From: UBA7396 sp964527685
Lineage (GTDB): Bacteria; Patescibacteriota; Gracilibacteria; BD1-5; UBA6164
Direction: 5' to 3'
Assembly: GCA_964527685.1 (NCBI GenBank)
Contig: CAZGOC010000001.1
Span: forward strand, 323,104-387,103
DNA length: 64,000 bases
Positions 42,663 to 53,232 of this stretch are shown piece after piece. Under the pieces are notes generated by a model. That model did no database searches and was not told the DNA's origin. It was given only the letters and a program-made list of their open reading frames with translations. Position numbers and translations under genes: made by a program. How positions within the stretch are numbered: position 1 is the stretch's first letter; each line of letters starts with the position of its first letter.

Positions 42663-43409
42663 ATGTCAGAACAACAAAGAAATTATGAGCAACAACAAAC
42701 TAGTCCTGAAAGGCAAGCTCAATCAGCTAAAGAACAATTATCTCAAGTTGATAAACCAGAAAAGATTAATTGAAATTTAGATAAATCCTGAGCTTCTTTA
42801 AGAGCAACTTTATCAAATGCTTGAGTTAATGTTGATAAAAACTGAAATACAAATATTAATGGAGTAAATTATAATATTAAAGATTTAACAACTAGAGATG
42901 CAATTTGACAACCAGATAAAATGGTTATTGCAGATAAATCGTGAATGACTTTGACTATAGTTGATAAGGTTAAACCAACTATAAATATTCCTAATGATAC
43001 AGGTAATGTCAGTTATGTATCACCTAATACTCAACCTCAATCTCAGATAAATGTAGATCAAGCTAAAAATAATTTACAAGCTATAAATGAAATGAAAATG
43101 TGAAATGCAATAAATGCATTAAATAAATTAACACAATCTTGATTTATTAATTTATTTACAGTTAATAAATTAATAAATGATATATCAAAAATTTCTCAAC
43201 ATGATCAAACTCCTATAGGTAATCTTGATTTTAATTCTAAGCAAAATTTAGTAAAAAATTTATTGCAATTTGAACCTAATTTCCAAAAATTAAATAATGT
43301 TGATAAAACATGATTATGACAAAAAGCTATGAATAGCTTAAATAATGTAAATAATCTATGAAAATTAGCTTGAGCTGTAAAACAAATACGTAGCAATTTA
43401 CTTTGATAA
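42663..43409 (+). CDS. Gln/Asn-rich soluble protein of unknown function
   Basis: 248 residues. A low-complexity N terminus (YEQQQTSPERQAQSAKEQLS), a short beta-like region around residues 60-110 (VNVDKNGNTNINGVNYNIKDL, with GMTLTIVDKVKPT), and a helical C terminus rich in Asn and Leu. No signal peptide or transmembrane helix. Not recognised. Composition (Asn, Gln, Ser) suggests partial disorder. Confidence 0.6.
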
Positions 43410-43447
43410 ACTGCATATATGCAATATGTTAGAGTTAATATATTTAA

Positions 43448-44107
43448 TTAATCTATAATTTTAACTCAATTAGGATATCAATTAATAAAATAATTTCAAT
43501 TTTTTTCAAATAAATTTTCTTCAAACTTATTATTGTATTTTTCAATATATAAAGGTATATTGATTTTTATTAATCAATTTGAAATGTTATATTTTAAAAA
43601 TTTTACTAAAAAATTATTTTGACCATTCACAGATATTCCTGTATTTTTAAGTTCAATTAAACTAATATATTGTTCAGGAGTTAATACTTCATTTGGATTC
43701 ATTACTTCATATAATTTTTTCAAAAGTTCTTTTTCTTCAATTTTTTGATGAAAAATTATTTTATTATAAATATAACTGTCATCTTGTATTTCTAATTCAA
43801 TACTTAACATATTTCAATTTTTATCTATTCATTCTATAACTAAAAATTCTCAGTATTTTGATTTTTTTGTTGTAATATTATTAATACTTACAAGACTAAA
43901 TTCTCAAAAATTAGCTATTTGATTAATTTTATTAATATTTATTTCTAATTTTTTTAAAAAATCCATTGAAGAAGGTTTGATTTCTGTTTTTATTAAAGTA
44001 TTAATTTTTTTTCAAATTCAAATTTTTTCATATCAATGTTTAAATAAATCATCATCCGATATACTTAGTAATGTATTTATATTTGGGTTATTTTTATTAT
44101 TATACAT
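43448..44107 (-). CDS. Soluble protein of unknown function
   Basis: 219 residues, predicted mixed alpha/beta. Segments such as KYGEFLVIEGIDKNGNMLSIEL and GLIKINIPLYIEKYN look like beta strands; NEVLTPEQYISLIELKNTG is helical. Not recognised. It lies downstream of glmU on the same strand with a 136-bp gap in which no terminator or other feature is obvious, and converges with the Gln/Asn-rich gene. Confidence 0.6.
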
Positions 44108-44243
44108 ATTTATGATTAAAAATAAAATAGAGCCACATTGTATATAAAGTTATATTTTTATCAATTTTATATTTAAATAAAAATCATATATGTATTATAT
44201 TTTCTATGTTTAAAATCAAAAATCCATTTCTCAAAAATATTTT

Positions 44244-45425
44244 TTATTTAATAACTTCTCAAGGAATTGTAAAACTTCAATTTTCTAAAACTCTTCAAGG
44301 GTATGAATAATTTTTTATTCAAAGTTTTGAATTATCTCATATTATAATTCAAAGTTTTCTAAGTTTAGTATCTGTTAAAACTCATTTTACAGGGACTTTT
44401 ATATTTTGATTATCATGTCTTAAGTTTGCACTTATAAATCATCAACCTATATTTACATTATTTCAAATAATACTATCTCAAATATAACTTAAATGAGCTA
44501 TGTTTGTTTTATTTCATATACTAGAATTTTTTATTTCAACTGATGCTCAAATATGACAATTTTTTCAAATAACACTACTTCATCTTAAATAAACATTTGG
44601 TCAAATAGAGGTATTTTCTCAAATATATATATTTCACTCTATATAAGTTCATGATTTTAAAATAGCTCAAGGAGATAGAACTATATTTCATGTTATTGTA
44701 ACTCACTCTTCAATAATTCAATCAATTTTACTTTCTGTTAAATTATCTAAAAAATATTTATTTGCTCATAAAATATCCCAAGGGTATCAAACATCTATAA
44801 AATCTCAAGATATAGGAATTAAGTTAAATTTATTATTTTTAATAAATTCATTAATACTATCTGTGATTTCATATTCTCATCTTTGAGATAATGGTATATT
44901 ATTTGAGATTTTTATTATATCACTATTAAATTTATAAACTCATAAATTCGCTAAATTTCATACAAATTCACTTGGTTTTTCAATTATTTTTGTAGCAAAT
45001 CAAAAATTGTCTTGTGAAAAAATGCCATATTTAGAAGGATCTAAAACTTCTTTAACTAAAGCTCAGTATCAGTTTAAATTTATTATTTTATCTAAATCAT
45101 TTTTAGTAAAAATTGAATCTCAATTTAATATTAAAATATCGTCATTTTTAAGATCTATTCATCTTAAAGCTCAAGCAGTTCATTTGTCATCTCATTGAGT
45201 AAAATAAGTAAGCTTTACTCATTTAAAATTATTTCATAATTTATCTATAACTTCTTCTTTTTTATATTTTACTACTATAATTATTTCATCAACTGCATAA
45301 TAAATATTTTCTAGATTATGTTCTAAAATAGATTTTCAAAAAATTTCTATAAGTGGTTTTGGAATTGTATTAGAAAAAGGTCTTAAACGAGATCATTCTC
45401 AAGCTGCTAGTATTATTGCTTTCAT
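44244..45425 (-). CDS. glmU: Bifunctional sugar-1-phosphate nucleotidyltransferase/acetyltransferase (GlmU-type)
   Basis: 393 residues. N-terminal nucleotidyltransferase: MKAIILAAGEGSRLRPFSNT, IPKPLIEI, LILNGDSIF and GYPWDILGAN. C-terminal left-handed beta-helix with hexapeptide repeats (IEGNIYIGENTSIGPNVYL, SIIGNNVNIGGGFISANLRH, LRKLGIIIGDNSKLGI, SYPGRVL). The 'LRPFSNTxPKPL' loop and the C-terminal 'ANLRHD...DTKLRKLGIIIGD' segment follow the archaeal (Sulfolobus-type) enzymes rather than classical bacterial GlmU, whose loop reads LPKVLH. Expected product is UDP-GlcNAc, the MurA substrate. Confidence 0.8.
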
Positions 45426-45495
45426 TTTTATATTTTAAATTATATTTTTACTTAATATAATATTTATTTTAGAAAATTCAAAAGTTTAAAATAAT

Positions 45496-45522
45496 TTGAC
45501 TTATAAAATTTTTTTATATAAT
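45496..45522 (+). promoter_or_regulatory. Promoter of rplJ-rplL
   Basis: TTGACT (45496-45501) and TATAAT (45517-45522), 15-bp spacer. The predicted start at about 45529 coincides with the first base of the L10 leader's closing stem. Confidence 0.6.
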
Positions 45523-45529
45523 TAACTTA

Positions 45530-45656
45530 CTTTCTTAAATATCAAAGACAGCTAGGCATAAAAATAAGTCCTGCCGAGATAGAAGATTTTTTAAATAATA
45601 TTTAAATATTGTCTTTTTATCTATTTGATAAAAAGATTTTTTTATTTATAAGAAAG
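45530..45656 (+). ncRNA. L10 leader of the rplJ-rplL operon
   Basis: The segment GCTAGGCAT and GTCCTGCCGAGAT (around 45551-45587) is the conserved core of bacterial L10 leaders, to which the L10(L12)4 complex binds. CTTTCTTA (45530-45537) pairs with TAAGAAAG (45649-45656) as an outer stem, and AAGACA pairs with TGTCTT inside. A terminator-like hairpin (CTTTTTATC 45613-45621 with 45627-45635, then T7) follows, so control may be by attenuation. Confidence 0.8.
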
Positions 45657-45683
45657 AAAATATTTTAATTAGTATAAAACAAT

Positions 45684-46256
45684 ATGGCAGTAACAAAAGC
45701 AAGAAAAAGTGAAATACTTTCAACTTTAGTTGAAAATATAAAAAATGCAAAATCAGTATGATTTGCTCAAACAAATGCTATGACAGTTTCTGAATTTTCA
45801 GATCTTAGAAAAGAATTAAGAGGTGTTAACTCTACTTACAATTTAGCTAAAAAAACTTTAGTTAAAATAGCCGTTAAAGAAGCTTTAGGTTTAGATTTAG
45901 ACTTAGATTTATTACCAGGACAAGTATGAGTTATTTGTTCAAATGATGATTCAATATCAGGGTTATCTAAAACAAATGCTTATATAACTAAAGCTTACAA
46001 TAAAAAAGCAACAGTACAAAAAATATCTTGGGTTGCATCTATTTTTGAATGACAAGTTCAAGGACTTGAAGCTACTAAAGAAATTGCTTCAATGCCTTCA
46101 AGAGAAACTCTACTTGGAAGACTTGTTGGGTCTATGATGTCTCCATTATCAGGTATGGCAAGATTTCTTGATGCTGCAGCTAAAGAACTTGAAGCAACTA
46201 ACAAATCTAAAGTTTGAGAATTAGAATGAAAAAAAGAAGCTGAAGTTAATGCTTAG
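45684..46256 (+). CDS. rplJ: 50S ribosomal protein L10
   Basis: 190 residues. N-terminal rRNA-binding domain (KARKSEILSTLVENIKNAKS, FSDLRKELRGVNSTYNLAKKTLVKIA) and a C-terminal helix that binds L7/L12 dimers. It anchors the stalk of the large subunit. It follows an L10 leader and precedes rplL, so stalk proteins are probably autoregulated together. Ends with TAG. Confidence 0.95.
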
Positions 46257-46260
46257 TAGA

Positions 46261-46308
46261 TTAGGATTTAATTTTTTAAATCCTAAAAACTAACTATTAA
46301 CTAGTTAG
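46261..46308 (+). promoter_or_regulatory. Two hairpins between rplJ and rplL
   Basis: A perfect 11-bp stem (46261-46271 with 46276-46286) followed by A's, then a 7-bp stem CTAACTA/TAGTTAG (46290-46296 with 46302-46308). They may stabilise or process the mRNA to give the higher L7/L12 dose. Neither has a T run. Confidence 0.4.
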
Positions 46309-46345
46309 AAATCAAATTAATTATTTATTTTTTAAAAATTTTATT

Positions 46346-46723
46346 ATGGCAGAATTAAGTGCTAATGCAAAAAAAATTATGGATTTAGTTAAAGAACTAA
46401 CTATAGTTGAATTAAATGACCTAGTTAAAGCTATGGAAGAAGAATTTGGAGTTTCTGCTGCTGCTCCTGTTATGGTTGCTGCTACTTGAGCTGCTTGAGG
46501 TGAAGCTGAAGAAAAAACTTCATTCAATGTTGAATTAAAATCAGCTTGAGGAAGTAAAATAGCTGTTATTAAAGCTTTAAGAGAAATAACTGGTCTTGGA
46601 TTAAAAGAAGCTAAAGATTTAGCTGATGCAGGATGAGTAGTTAAACAAAATGTTTCTAAAGATGAAGCTTGAGAAATTAAAGCTAAATTAGAGGCTGAAG
46701 GAGCTACTGTTGAAGTAAAATAA
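46346..46723 (+). CDS. rplL: 50S ribosomal protein L7/L12
   Basis: 125 residues. N-terminal dimerisation helices (AKKIMDLVKELTIVELNDLV), an Ala/Gly/Glu hinge in which most glycines are TGA, and the C-terminal factor-binding domain (KIAVIKALREITGLGLKEAKDL) with its conserved basic patch. Full length. It ends in a strong terminator. Confidence 0.97.
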
Positions 46724-46737
46724 TAATTATTTATTTC

Positions 46738-46772
46738 TAAAAAAGACTAATTTTAAATTAGTCTTTTTTTTT
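46738..46772 (+). terminator. Terminator of rplJ-rplL
   Basis: A perfect stem AAAAAAGACTAATTT / AAATTAGTCTTTTTT, then more T; 15 bases after rplL. It also faces the end of copA. Confidence 0.85.
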
Positions 46773-46801
46773 AGTAAGATTGATGAATAAAATATATTTA
46801 C

Positions 46802-49798
46802 TTAATTTTTAAAATCTTTTTTAGGTAAAAAGTGCATCATATCATATGCTGAATAATTTTTATGTAATTTTTTGAAATATATCACTTTATTTCCAAAGAA
46901 ATTATCAAGTTTATCTCATATATTTTCAACTAATTTTAGTCTTTCCATCATATTTCCATCATCAAATCAAACATACATTTTTATATAATTTCAAATTAGA
47001 GTATTTTCTAAATTAAAATCTTTTTGGAAAAATTTAGGAATATTATTTTCATCAAAAAGATAAAAAGTTCTAATAGCAAGGTTATCAGGAGTTGCAAAAT
47101 ATTTTAAACTTTCACTATCTCAAATTATATCATTATAATTAGAAGAATTTAATATATGAACATCATCAATAGCAGTATCAGTTTTAGATAAGATTCAAAC
47201 TACTTTTACTTTTGGAGTTCAAAAGAAATTTGTTATTTCACTTCCAACTCAATCAATTAATCATTCCTCAATCATCATACTAGCTTCCATATATCATATA
47301 ATCATTTCTCATGGATTTAACAATCTAGTTCATGATTTTAGTTTAATATTTTCTGGTAAATTATCATTAAATAGAAATATTTTTGGAGATGAAGTTTCTT
47401 TTATATTAATTTTATTTTTTGAAGTAGTTACAAAATCAGTTATTGAAGTTAGAATTTTGTTGTTATTTAAAGTATAAGATTTTTCAAATTTATCAGTTGT
47501 ATTTAATGAAGCAAAACTTATAAAGATAGAAGTAAATACTACAAGTAAAATACTTAATGAAACAAAAGAAAAGTATTTAATTTTTATTTTTAAAAGTAGT
47601 GAATTTAATACAACAGAAACACTGCTTAAAGCCATGGCAAGTCAGGCAAGTTCTGGTTTTAAGTAAAATCAAAAACTTAAAAAAATTCATGCTGCAACTG
47701 GAATTCAAAGTGTATTATAAAAAAGTGAAAAAAATAGATTTTGTTTAATTTTTGATACAGTTTTTTTGCTTATTAAAATACTTTCTATAACATCATGTAA
47801 ATCATTTTTCATCAGTACTATATCTGAGCTTTCTAAAGCTATATCATTTCAGTTTCACATACTAATAGCAAGATCTGCATTCGCCATAGCAATTGAGTCA
47901 TTAATTCCATCTCATACCATTGCTACTTTATATCATCTATTTTGTATTTCTTTAACAATATTTCATTTTTCATTTGGAAGTACTCAAGCAAAAATATTTT
48001 CTTTTTTTATTCAAACTTCTCAGGCAATAAAATGAGCTGATTTTGAATTATCTCAAGTAATCATAAATACTTCAATACCCATTTTTTTAAAACGAGAAAT
48101 AGCTGAAAATGAAGTTTCTTTCACACTATCACTTACTGAAACAATAGCTAATATTTCAATTTCATTTGCTAAAAATAAAACTGTTTTTCGTTCATTTAAT
48201 AATTTGTTATAACTTTCTTCTATTTCTTTTGTAAGAAAAATATTTTTATCTTTAATTAATACTTCATTTCAAATATAATATTTTTTATTATTTATTTCTC
48301 AAAGAATTCATTTTCAATTTATAGTTTCAAAATTTTTTACATCAATTACATTAATATTTTTTTCTTTAGCATAATTTATAATTGCTTTTGAAATAGGATG
48401 ATTTGAATTATTTTCTAAAGCATAAGCTATTTCTAAAGCATGTAATTCATTTATTTCTCAGAAAGTTTTTATGTCTTGTAATGTTGGAGATCAAGTAGTA
48501 ATAGTTCATGTTTTATCTAAAGCTACAGCTGTTATATAATTTGCCTTTTCTAAAGCTCATCATCATTTTACAAGTATTCAAGACTTTGCTGCAATTCAGC
48601 TTCAAACAATTACTGCAGTAGGAGTTGCAAGTCCTAAAGCACAAGGACAAGCTATAACTACTACACTAGTAGCAAGTAAAAGTGAATTTTCAAAAGTTCA
48701 TGAAAGTAAAAAATACCAAACTATAAATGTTAAAATAGATAAACTAATAACTACTGGAACAAACACTTTTGAAATTTTATCTGCAAAATTTTCTATATCA
48801 GATTTTTGCATACTTGCCTCTTCAAGTAAATTGATTATCTGAGATAACATAGTTCAAGCTCAAACTTTTGTAGTTTTAAATTCAAAAGAAGTAAATTTAT
48901 TTATAGTTCAAGCCATTACTTTGTCATTTACTTTTTTATCAACTGGCATGCTTTCTCAAGTAAGCATTGATTCATCTATAGAAGCTTCTCAAGATATTAT
49001 TTCTCAATCAACAGGGATTTTATCTCAAGGTTTTACTAAAATAATATCTCAAATATTAATTTTTTCTATTTCTACTTCTATAAATTTTCCATCAATTTTA
49101 ACAAATGCTGTTTTTGGTGTAAGTGACATAAGTTTTGAGATTGCTTCAGAAGTTTTTGCTTTTGCTTTTGTTTCAAGATATTTTCAAAAACAAACAAAAG
49201 TTATTAAAAGAGCCGAAACTTCAAAATATATTCATTCTATTTTCATTCCATTAAGTCACAAAAGACTTCAAGTTTCAAAATAAAATTTTATAAAAGAATA
49301 TAAACTATATACAAATGCAGTTGTAGTTCAAATAGCAATCAATGTATACATATTTGCTGTTTTTTGATGAAGTGCTGCAAAAGTTCATTTATAAAAAGCA
49401 AGTCACAAAGTAAACTGAATAATAGTAGCAATTATTAAAGATATAACAGCCATATATGGCATAATTTGTGCATTATATACAAGTTTTGGGAAAAAATCAT
49501 AAATCATAAATCCAACTAATGGCAGTGATAAAAAAAATCAAAAAATAGATTTATTTAACCAATCTTTAGACTCATCTATAATTTTTTCCTCTTCTTTTTT
49601 TGCTTTATATCAAGCTTTTTCAACTAAAGAAATAATTTCCTCTTCTGAAATTTTTGTTTCATCAAAATCAACCAAAGCCTTGTTATTTCAAAAATTTACT
49701 TTTGCATCATTTACAAAGTTATTTTTATTTAATGTCGATTCTATAAGTTTAGAACAGCTTGAACAATGCATTCAAGAAATAGAAAGTTTTGTTTTCAT
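46802..49798 (-). CDS. copA: Copper-transporting P-type ATPase with a novel C-terminal extension
   Basis: 998 residues against about 730-830 in the family. N-terminal HMA domain with GMHCSSC; helices; phosphatase loop TGES; the metal site CPC in IACPCALGLATPTAV; phosphorylation motif DKTGT; HP in NSNHPISKA; TGDN and VGDGINDSIAM; the last helix pair with MALSSVSVVLNS. These mark a P1B-1 copper exporter. After the usual end comes a ninth helix (YFSFVSLSILLVVFTSIFIS) and about 240 residues containing RLLNPGEMIIGYMEASMM, GSEITNFFGTPKVKVVGIL and TAIDDVHIL, which I do not recognise. The reading is continuous, with no stop between. Start ATG is at the HMA N terminus. Confidence 0.93.
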
Positions 49799-49821
49799 TA
49801 TTTTATTTTTAATAGTTTAAA

Positions 49822-49866
49822 ATACCTATAGTATAGGTATGATATTTTATTTTTTTATTTTGTCAA
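49822..49866 (-). promoter_or_regulatory. copA promoter with palindromic operator
   Basis: On the minus strand TTGACA (49861-49866) and TATCAT (49839-49844) have a 16-bp spacer. A perfect 19-bp palindrome, ATACCTATA-G-TATAGGTAT (49822-49840), overlaps the -10 box and start site. Its ATACC...GGTAT ends resemble CsoR-type copper operators. A repressor gene is not in the window. Confidence 0.65.
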
Positions 49867-49891
49867 AGATTTTTTTTATTTTAATAAATAA

Positions 49892-49918
49892 TTGATTATT
49901 GATATAAAATCATATAAT
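49892..49918 (+). promoter_or_regulatory. Promoter of bcp
   Basis: TTGATT (49892-49897) and TATAAT (49913-49918), 15-bp spacer, 35 bp before the ATG. Confidence 0.5.
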
Positions 49919-49953
49919 AATAAATATTAGTTTTATATTTTTATATTAAAATT

Positions 49954-50418
49954 ATGGATGTGATTTTTAAAAAAGAGTTTGAGATATTGTCTTGAAATAG
50001 TCAAAAAACTACTTCACTTGAGAGTATTTTACAAAAAAATTCTAAAGTTTTACTTTATTTTTATCCAAAAGATAATACTCCAGGATGTAGTTTGGAAAAT
50101 AAGGATTTTTCTTGTTTAAAAGATGAATTTGAAAAAATATGAATTAAGCTTATTTGAGTTTCAAAAGATAGTATAGAAAGTCATAAAAAATTTATTTTAA
50201 ACTATAATTTAGAAAATGATTTAATTTCAGATGAAAATTTAGATCTTCATAAATACTTTAAAGCTTATTGAGAAAAAAATAATTATTGAAAAATAGTTCT
50301 ATGAGTTATAAGATCTAGTTTTTTAATTGATAATAACTTTAATATACTAAAATCTTGGAAAAATATAAAAGCAAAAAACCATGCTCAAAAAGTTTTAGAT
50401 GAGTTAAAAAATAGTTAA
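49954..50418 (+). CDS. bcp: Thiol peroxidase of the Bcp/PrxQ family
   Basis: 154 residues. Thioredoxin fold with YFYPKDNTPGCSLENKDF; the Cys after PG is the peroxidatic residue. The usual PrxQ resolving Cys five residues later is replaced, but a second Cys lies nine residues after the first (DFSC). GVSKDSIESHKKF and the C-terminal IRSSFLIDN follow the family. It reduces hydrogen and organic peroxides using thioredoxin, and trxB lies at 56101. It shares a divergent region with copA, so metal and peroxide defence are neighbours. The next gene starts 2 bp after its stop. Confidence 0.9.
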
Positions 50419-50420
50419 AA

Positions 50421-50819
50421 ATGGAAATAATTATATATTGTATAATACTTTTAGTATTAATATCTTGAATTTATGTTATATTTATTTATAACAAACCAAA
50501 AAAGTTAACAGATAAAAAATCTAAATATTTTGAAGGAAAATTAAAGCTAATTGACAAAGGTAATTCATCTAAAGAAAAAATAATTGATTTTGATAAATTG
50601 TATCATAAGATTTTACAAGAAATATGATATAAATGAGATTTTTGAAATATTTTAAAATTAAAACCAAAAGAAATAGATGATGTTGATATAATTTGGGAAC
50701 TACATAAATTAAGAAATAAATTAGTTCATGATTTCACAAATTTTGATGAAGTTTTTTTACTTAAAAAACAAAAAAAATTTTTTAATGAAATAGAAAAACT
50801 TTTAAACAAATTAAAATAA
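50421..50819 (+). CDS. Membrane-anchored HEPN-like protein
   Basis: 132 residues: one N-terminal transmembrane helix (IIIYCIILLVLISGIYVIFIY), a basic linker, and a helical domain with IIWELHKLRNKLVHDF. The RNKLVH segment is an RxxxxH motif of the kind seen in HEPN RNase domains, with preceding helices of the right spacing. HEPN proteins are often toxins or RNA-processing nucleases; membrane-anchored versions are common in candidate phyla radiation genomes and uncharacterised. It begins 2 bp after bcp. No antitoxin (MNT) gene is adjacent, which weighs against a toxin-antitoxin pair. Confidence 0.55.
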
Positions 50820-50826
50820 TTTTTTT

Positions 50827-50854
50827 TTGACTTTCAAAGTATTTTTTATATACT
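50827..50854 (+). promoter_or_regulatory. Promoter upstream of tRNA-His
   Basis: TTGACT (50827-50832) and TATACT (50849-50854) with a 16-bp spacer. A hairpin with a T run (50857-50890) lies between it and the tRNA, so it could serve the tRNA with an early hairpin. Confidence 0.4.
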
Positions 50855-50856
50855 TT

Positions 50857-50890
50857 AACTGCTTTTTTAAAAAAAGAAGCAGTTTTTTAT
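50857..50890 (+). terminator. Hairpin with T run before tRNA-His
   Basis: AACTGCTT and AAGCAGTT pair around an A/T loop, with T6 after. It probably ends the bcp operon. Its position just after a promoter is odd. Confidence 0.6.
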
Positions 50891-50892
50891 AT

Positions 50893-50970
50893 GGTGCCTA
50901 TAGTTCAGTTGGTTAGAATGCCAGATTGTGACTCTGGAGGTCGAGGGTTCGAACCCCTTTGGGCACCCCA
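50893..50970 (+). tRNA. tRNA-His(GUG)
   Basis: 78 nt with encoded CCA. Anticodon stem CCAGA/TCTGG, loop TTGTGAC, anticodon GTG; T arm GAGGG-TTCGAAC-CCCTT. The acceptor is GTGCCTA/TGGGCAC with discriminator C73 and an extra encoded G at -1 (50893) pairing with it, the histidine identity pair. Confidence 0.95.
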
Positions 50971-51106
50971 TTTTTTATATTTTTGAAGATTGTATAGTGA
51001 AAATTTGTTTTTCAAATTTTAAAATCATATTTTTACTACTTAATTTTTAAATTTAGAAATTCTGACTTAAGGATTTCAAATATTTTATTTTTTAATACAT
51101 ATTATT

Positions 51107-52309
51107 ATGGCAGATAATAAAGAAATAGCTTTATTTGAAGAGCTATTTGAGGCTTCTCCTGAAATAAAATATCCTCGTGAATGAGATGTTGTAAGTGGAG
51201 TTGTTGTAAAAATTGAGAAAAAAAACATTTTAGTTAATGTTAATAATCAATTTTCATGACTTGTTATTTCAAAAGAAATTTGAAATACTGTTGATGTTAA
51301 TTCTATAAAATCATGAGATAATGTTGATGTTATGGTTTTAGGAGATTCTGTAGAAAGAGGACTTTTGATTTTATCTCTAAAAAGAGCTAATCAAATTAAA
51401 TCTCTATCTAATTTAACTAGATTTAGAACATCAGAAGAAATTATTACAGTTAGACCAACTGAAGCTAATAAAGGTTGATTACTTGTTGATATTGATGGAT
51501 TAAAATGATTTATTCCTGTATCACAATTAACTCCATTAAACTACCCAAGAGTTGAATGAGCTGATCCAGCTAAAATATTAGAACATTTAAACTGACTTGT
51601 AGGAAAAGAATTTAAAGTAAAAGTTATCAATGTTGATGAAGCTTGAAAAAAAATTATTTTCTCAGAAAAAGCAGCTATATCAGAAAATAGAGATAAAGCA
51701 CTTTGAAATTTAAAAGTTGGAGATGTTGTTGAATGAACTGTTTCAGGTATTTTAACTTACTGATTATTTATTACTTTTGATGGACTTGAATGACTTGTTC
51801 ATGTTTCAGAAATTGATTGGGGACATGTAAACAATCCTTCTAAATTTGCTAAAGTTTGAGAAAAAATCAAAGTTAAAGTTATTTGACTTGATAATGATAA
51901 AATTTCTCTTTCAGTTAAAAGATTACAAGAAAATCCTTGGGATGTACTTGCAAGAAAATATAAAGTTGGAGATGTTATTAAAGCTCCTATTTCAAGAATT
52001 TCTCAATTTTGAGCATTTATGGAACTTGATGGATGAATTCAATGACTTATACATTTATCTGAAATATCACACAATGTTGTTAAAGATATAAGAGACTTTA
52101 TAAAAGTTTGAGAAGAAGTTGAAGCTAAAGTTATAAATTTTGAACCAAAAGAAAAAAGAATTGGTTTATCTTTAAAAGCTTTAGTAGAAGCTCCAGCAGT
52201 TGAAGTTAAAGAAGAAAATAAAGAAACTGCAGAAGAAAATAAAGAAGAAAAAAAAGCAAAAAAAGCTCCTAAAGCAAAAGAAACTACAGAAGAAAAAGTA
52301 GAAGAATAA
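51107..52309 (+). CDS. rpsA: 30S ribosomal protein S1 (four S1 domains)
   Basis: 400 residues. Four S1/OB domains at about 20-90, 105-180, 203-272 and 288-357; typical strands GDVVSGVVVKIEKKNILVNV, KGGLLVDIDGLKGFIPVSQL, GTVSGILTYGLFITFDGLEG and APISRISQFGAFMELDGGIQG. The last ~45 residues are a Lys/Glu/Ala-rich disordered tail. S1 brings mRNA to the small subunit, and would matter more here because Shine-Dalgarno motifs are scarce. E. coli S1 has six domains; four is common in Gram-positives and reduced genomes. It precedes rpsB in the same direction. Confidence 0.9.
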
Positions 52310-52315
52310 TTTTAA

Positions 52316-52343
52316 AAATGTTTATATTTTTTGGGAAACATTT
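52316..52343 (+). promoter_or_regulatory. Hairpin in the rpsB leader
   Basis: A perfect 8-bp stem AAATGTTT/AAACATTT (52316-52323 with 52336-52343) about 65 bases before the rpsB ATG. No T run follows, so it is more likely a leader structure than a terminator. Confidence 0.35.
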
Positions 52344-52408
52344 GAAATCAAAAAATATAGTTTTAAGAAATATTTATATTTCTGATTTACATTAATAATA
52401 ACAATAAA

Positions 52409-53194
52409 ATGGAAAAAAATACTCTAAATTCAATGTTTGATAACTTATTACACATTTGAAATAAAACAAATTTTTGGAATGCTAAAATGAAACCATATAT
52501 TTATGGTTCAGTAAATGGAATTCATGTAATTAATTTACTAAAAACAGCAGAAAAATTAGAAGAAGTAAAAACTGAATTAAAAGATTTAACTTCTCAAGGA
52601 AAAAAAGTTTTAATAGTTGCTACAAAAATTCAATCAAGAGATGCTTTTAAAAAATTAGCAACAGAAACTTGATCATACTATGTTTGTGATAAATGGGTTC
52701 CTGGACTTTTAACTAACTTTAAAACTATTAAAAGAAGAATAGCTCAATATTTACAACTTTTACAAGATTCTCAAAATTGAGGTTTTGATGTTTTAACTAA
52801 AAAAGAAAAAGCATCAAAAATGCTTATATTAGAAAAATTAGATAAAGCATATTCTGGGTTAAAGGATTTAAAAAAATTACCAGATGTTATATTAGCATCA
52901 GATGGTATTTATGAAAGACAAGCTTTAAAAGAAGCAAGTAATTTAAATATCAAAACTTTTGCAATATTTAATACAAACTGAGATAGAGATTTAGTTAATA
53001 ACTTTATTCCAGCAAATACTAACTCTACTAAATCATTTGATTATTTAGCTTCAGATTTACTTGGAAGTTTTGTAAAAGCATCAACAACTCAAACAAAAGC
53101 TACTATTAAAAAAGTAGAACAAGATGAAGTTTCTTGAGCAAAAAAAACAACTAAAAAACCAACTGCTAAAAAAGAAGTTGAAGTAAAAGAGTAG
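52409..53194 (+). CDS. rpsB: 30S ribosomal protein S2
   Basis: 261 residues. Core motifs HIGNKTNFWNAKMKPYIYG, NGIHVINLLKTAEKL, KKVLIVATKIQSRDAFK, WVPGLLTNFKTIKRR, PDVILASDGIYERQALKEA and FNTNGDRDLVNNFIPAN. A Lys/Glu tail of about 25 residues ends it. S2 binds the 30S head near S1. It is followed by a small membrane-protein gene and then tsf. Ends with TAG. Confidence 0.96.
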
Positions 53195-53232
53195 TTTGTA
53201 GTTTTAAAAAAATATTTTTTAATTTAAAAATT

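Noticed and set aside
50421..50819. Toxin-antitoxin pair with bcp or a missed partner
   Set aside because: Neighbours are a peroxidase and a tRNA; no MNT or antitoxin-like gene is present.
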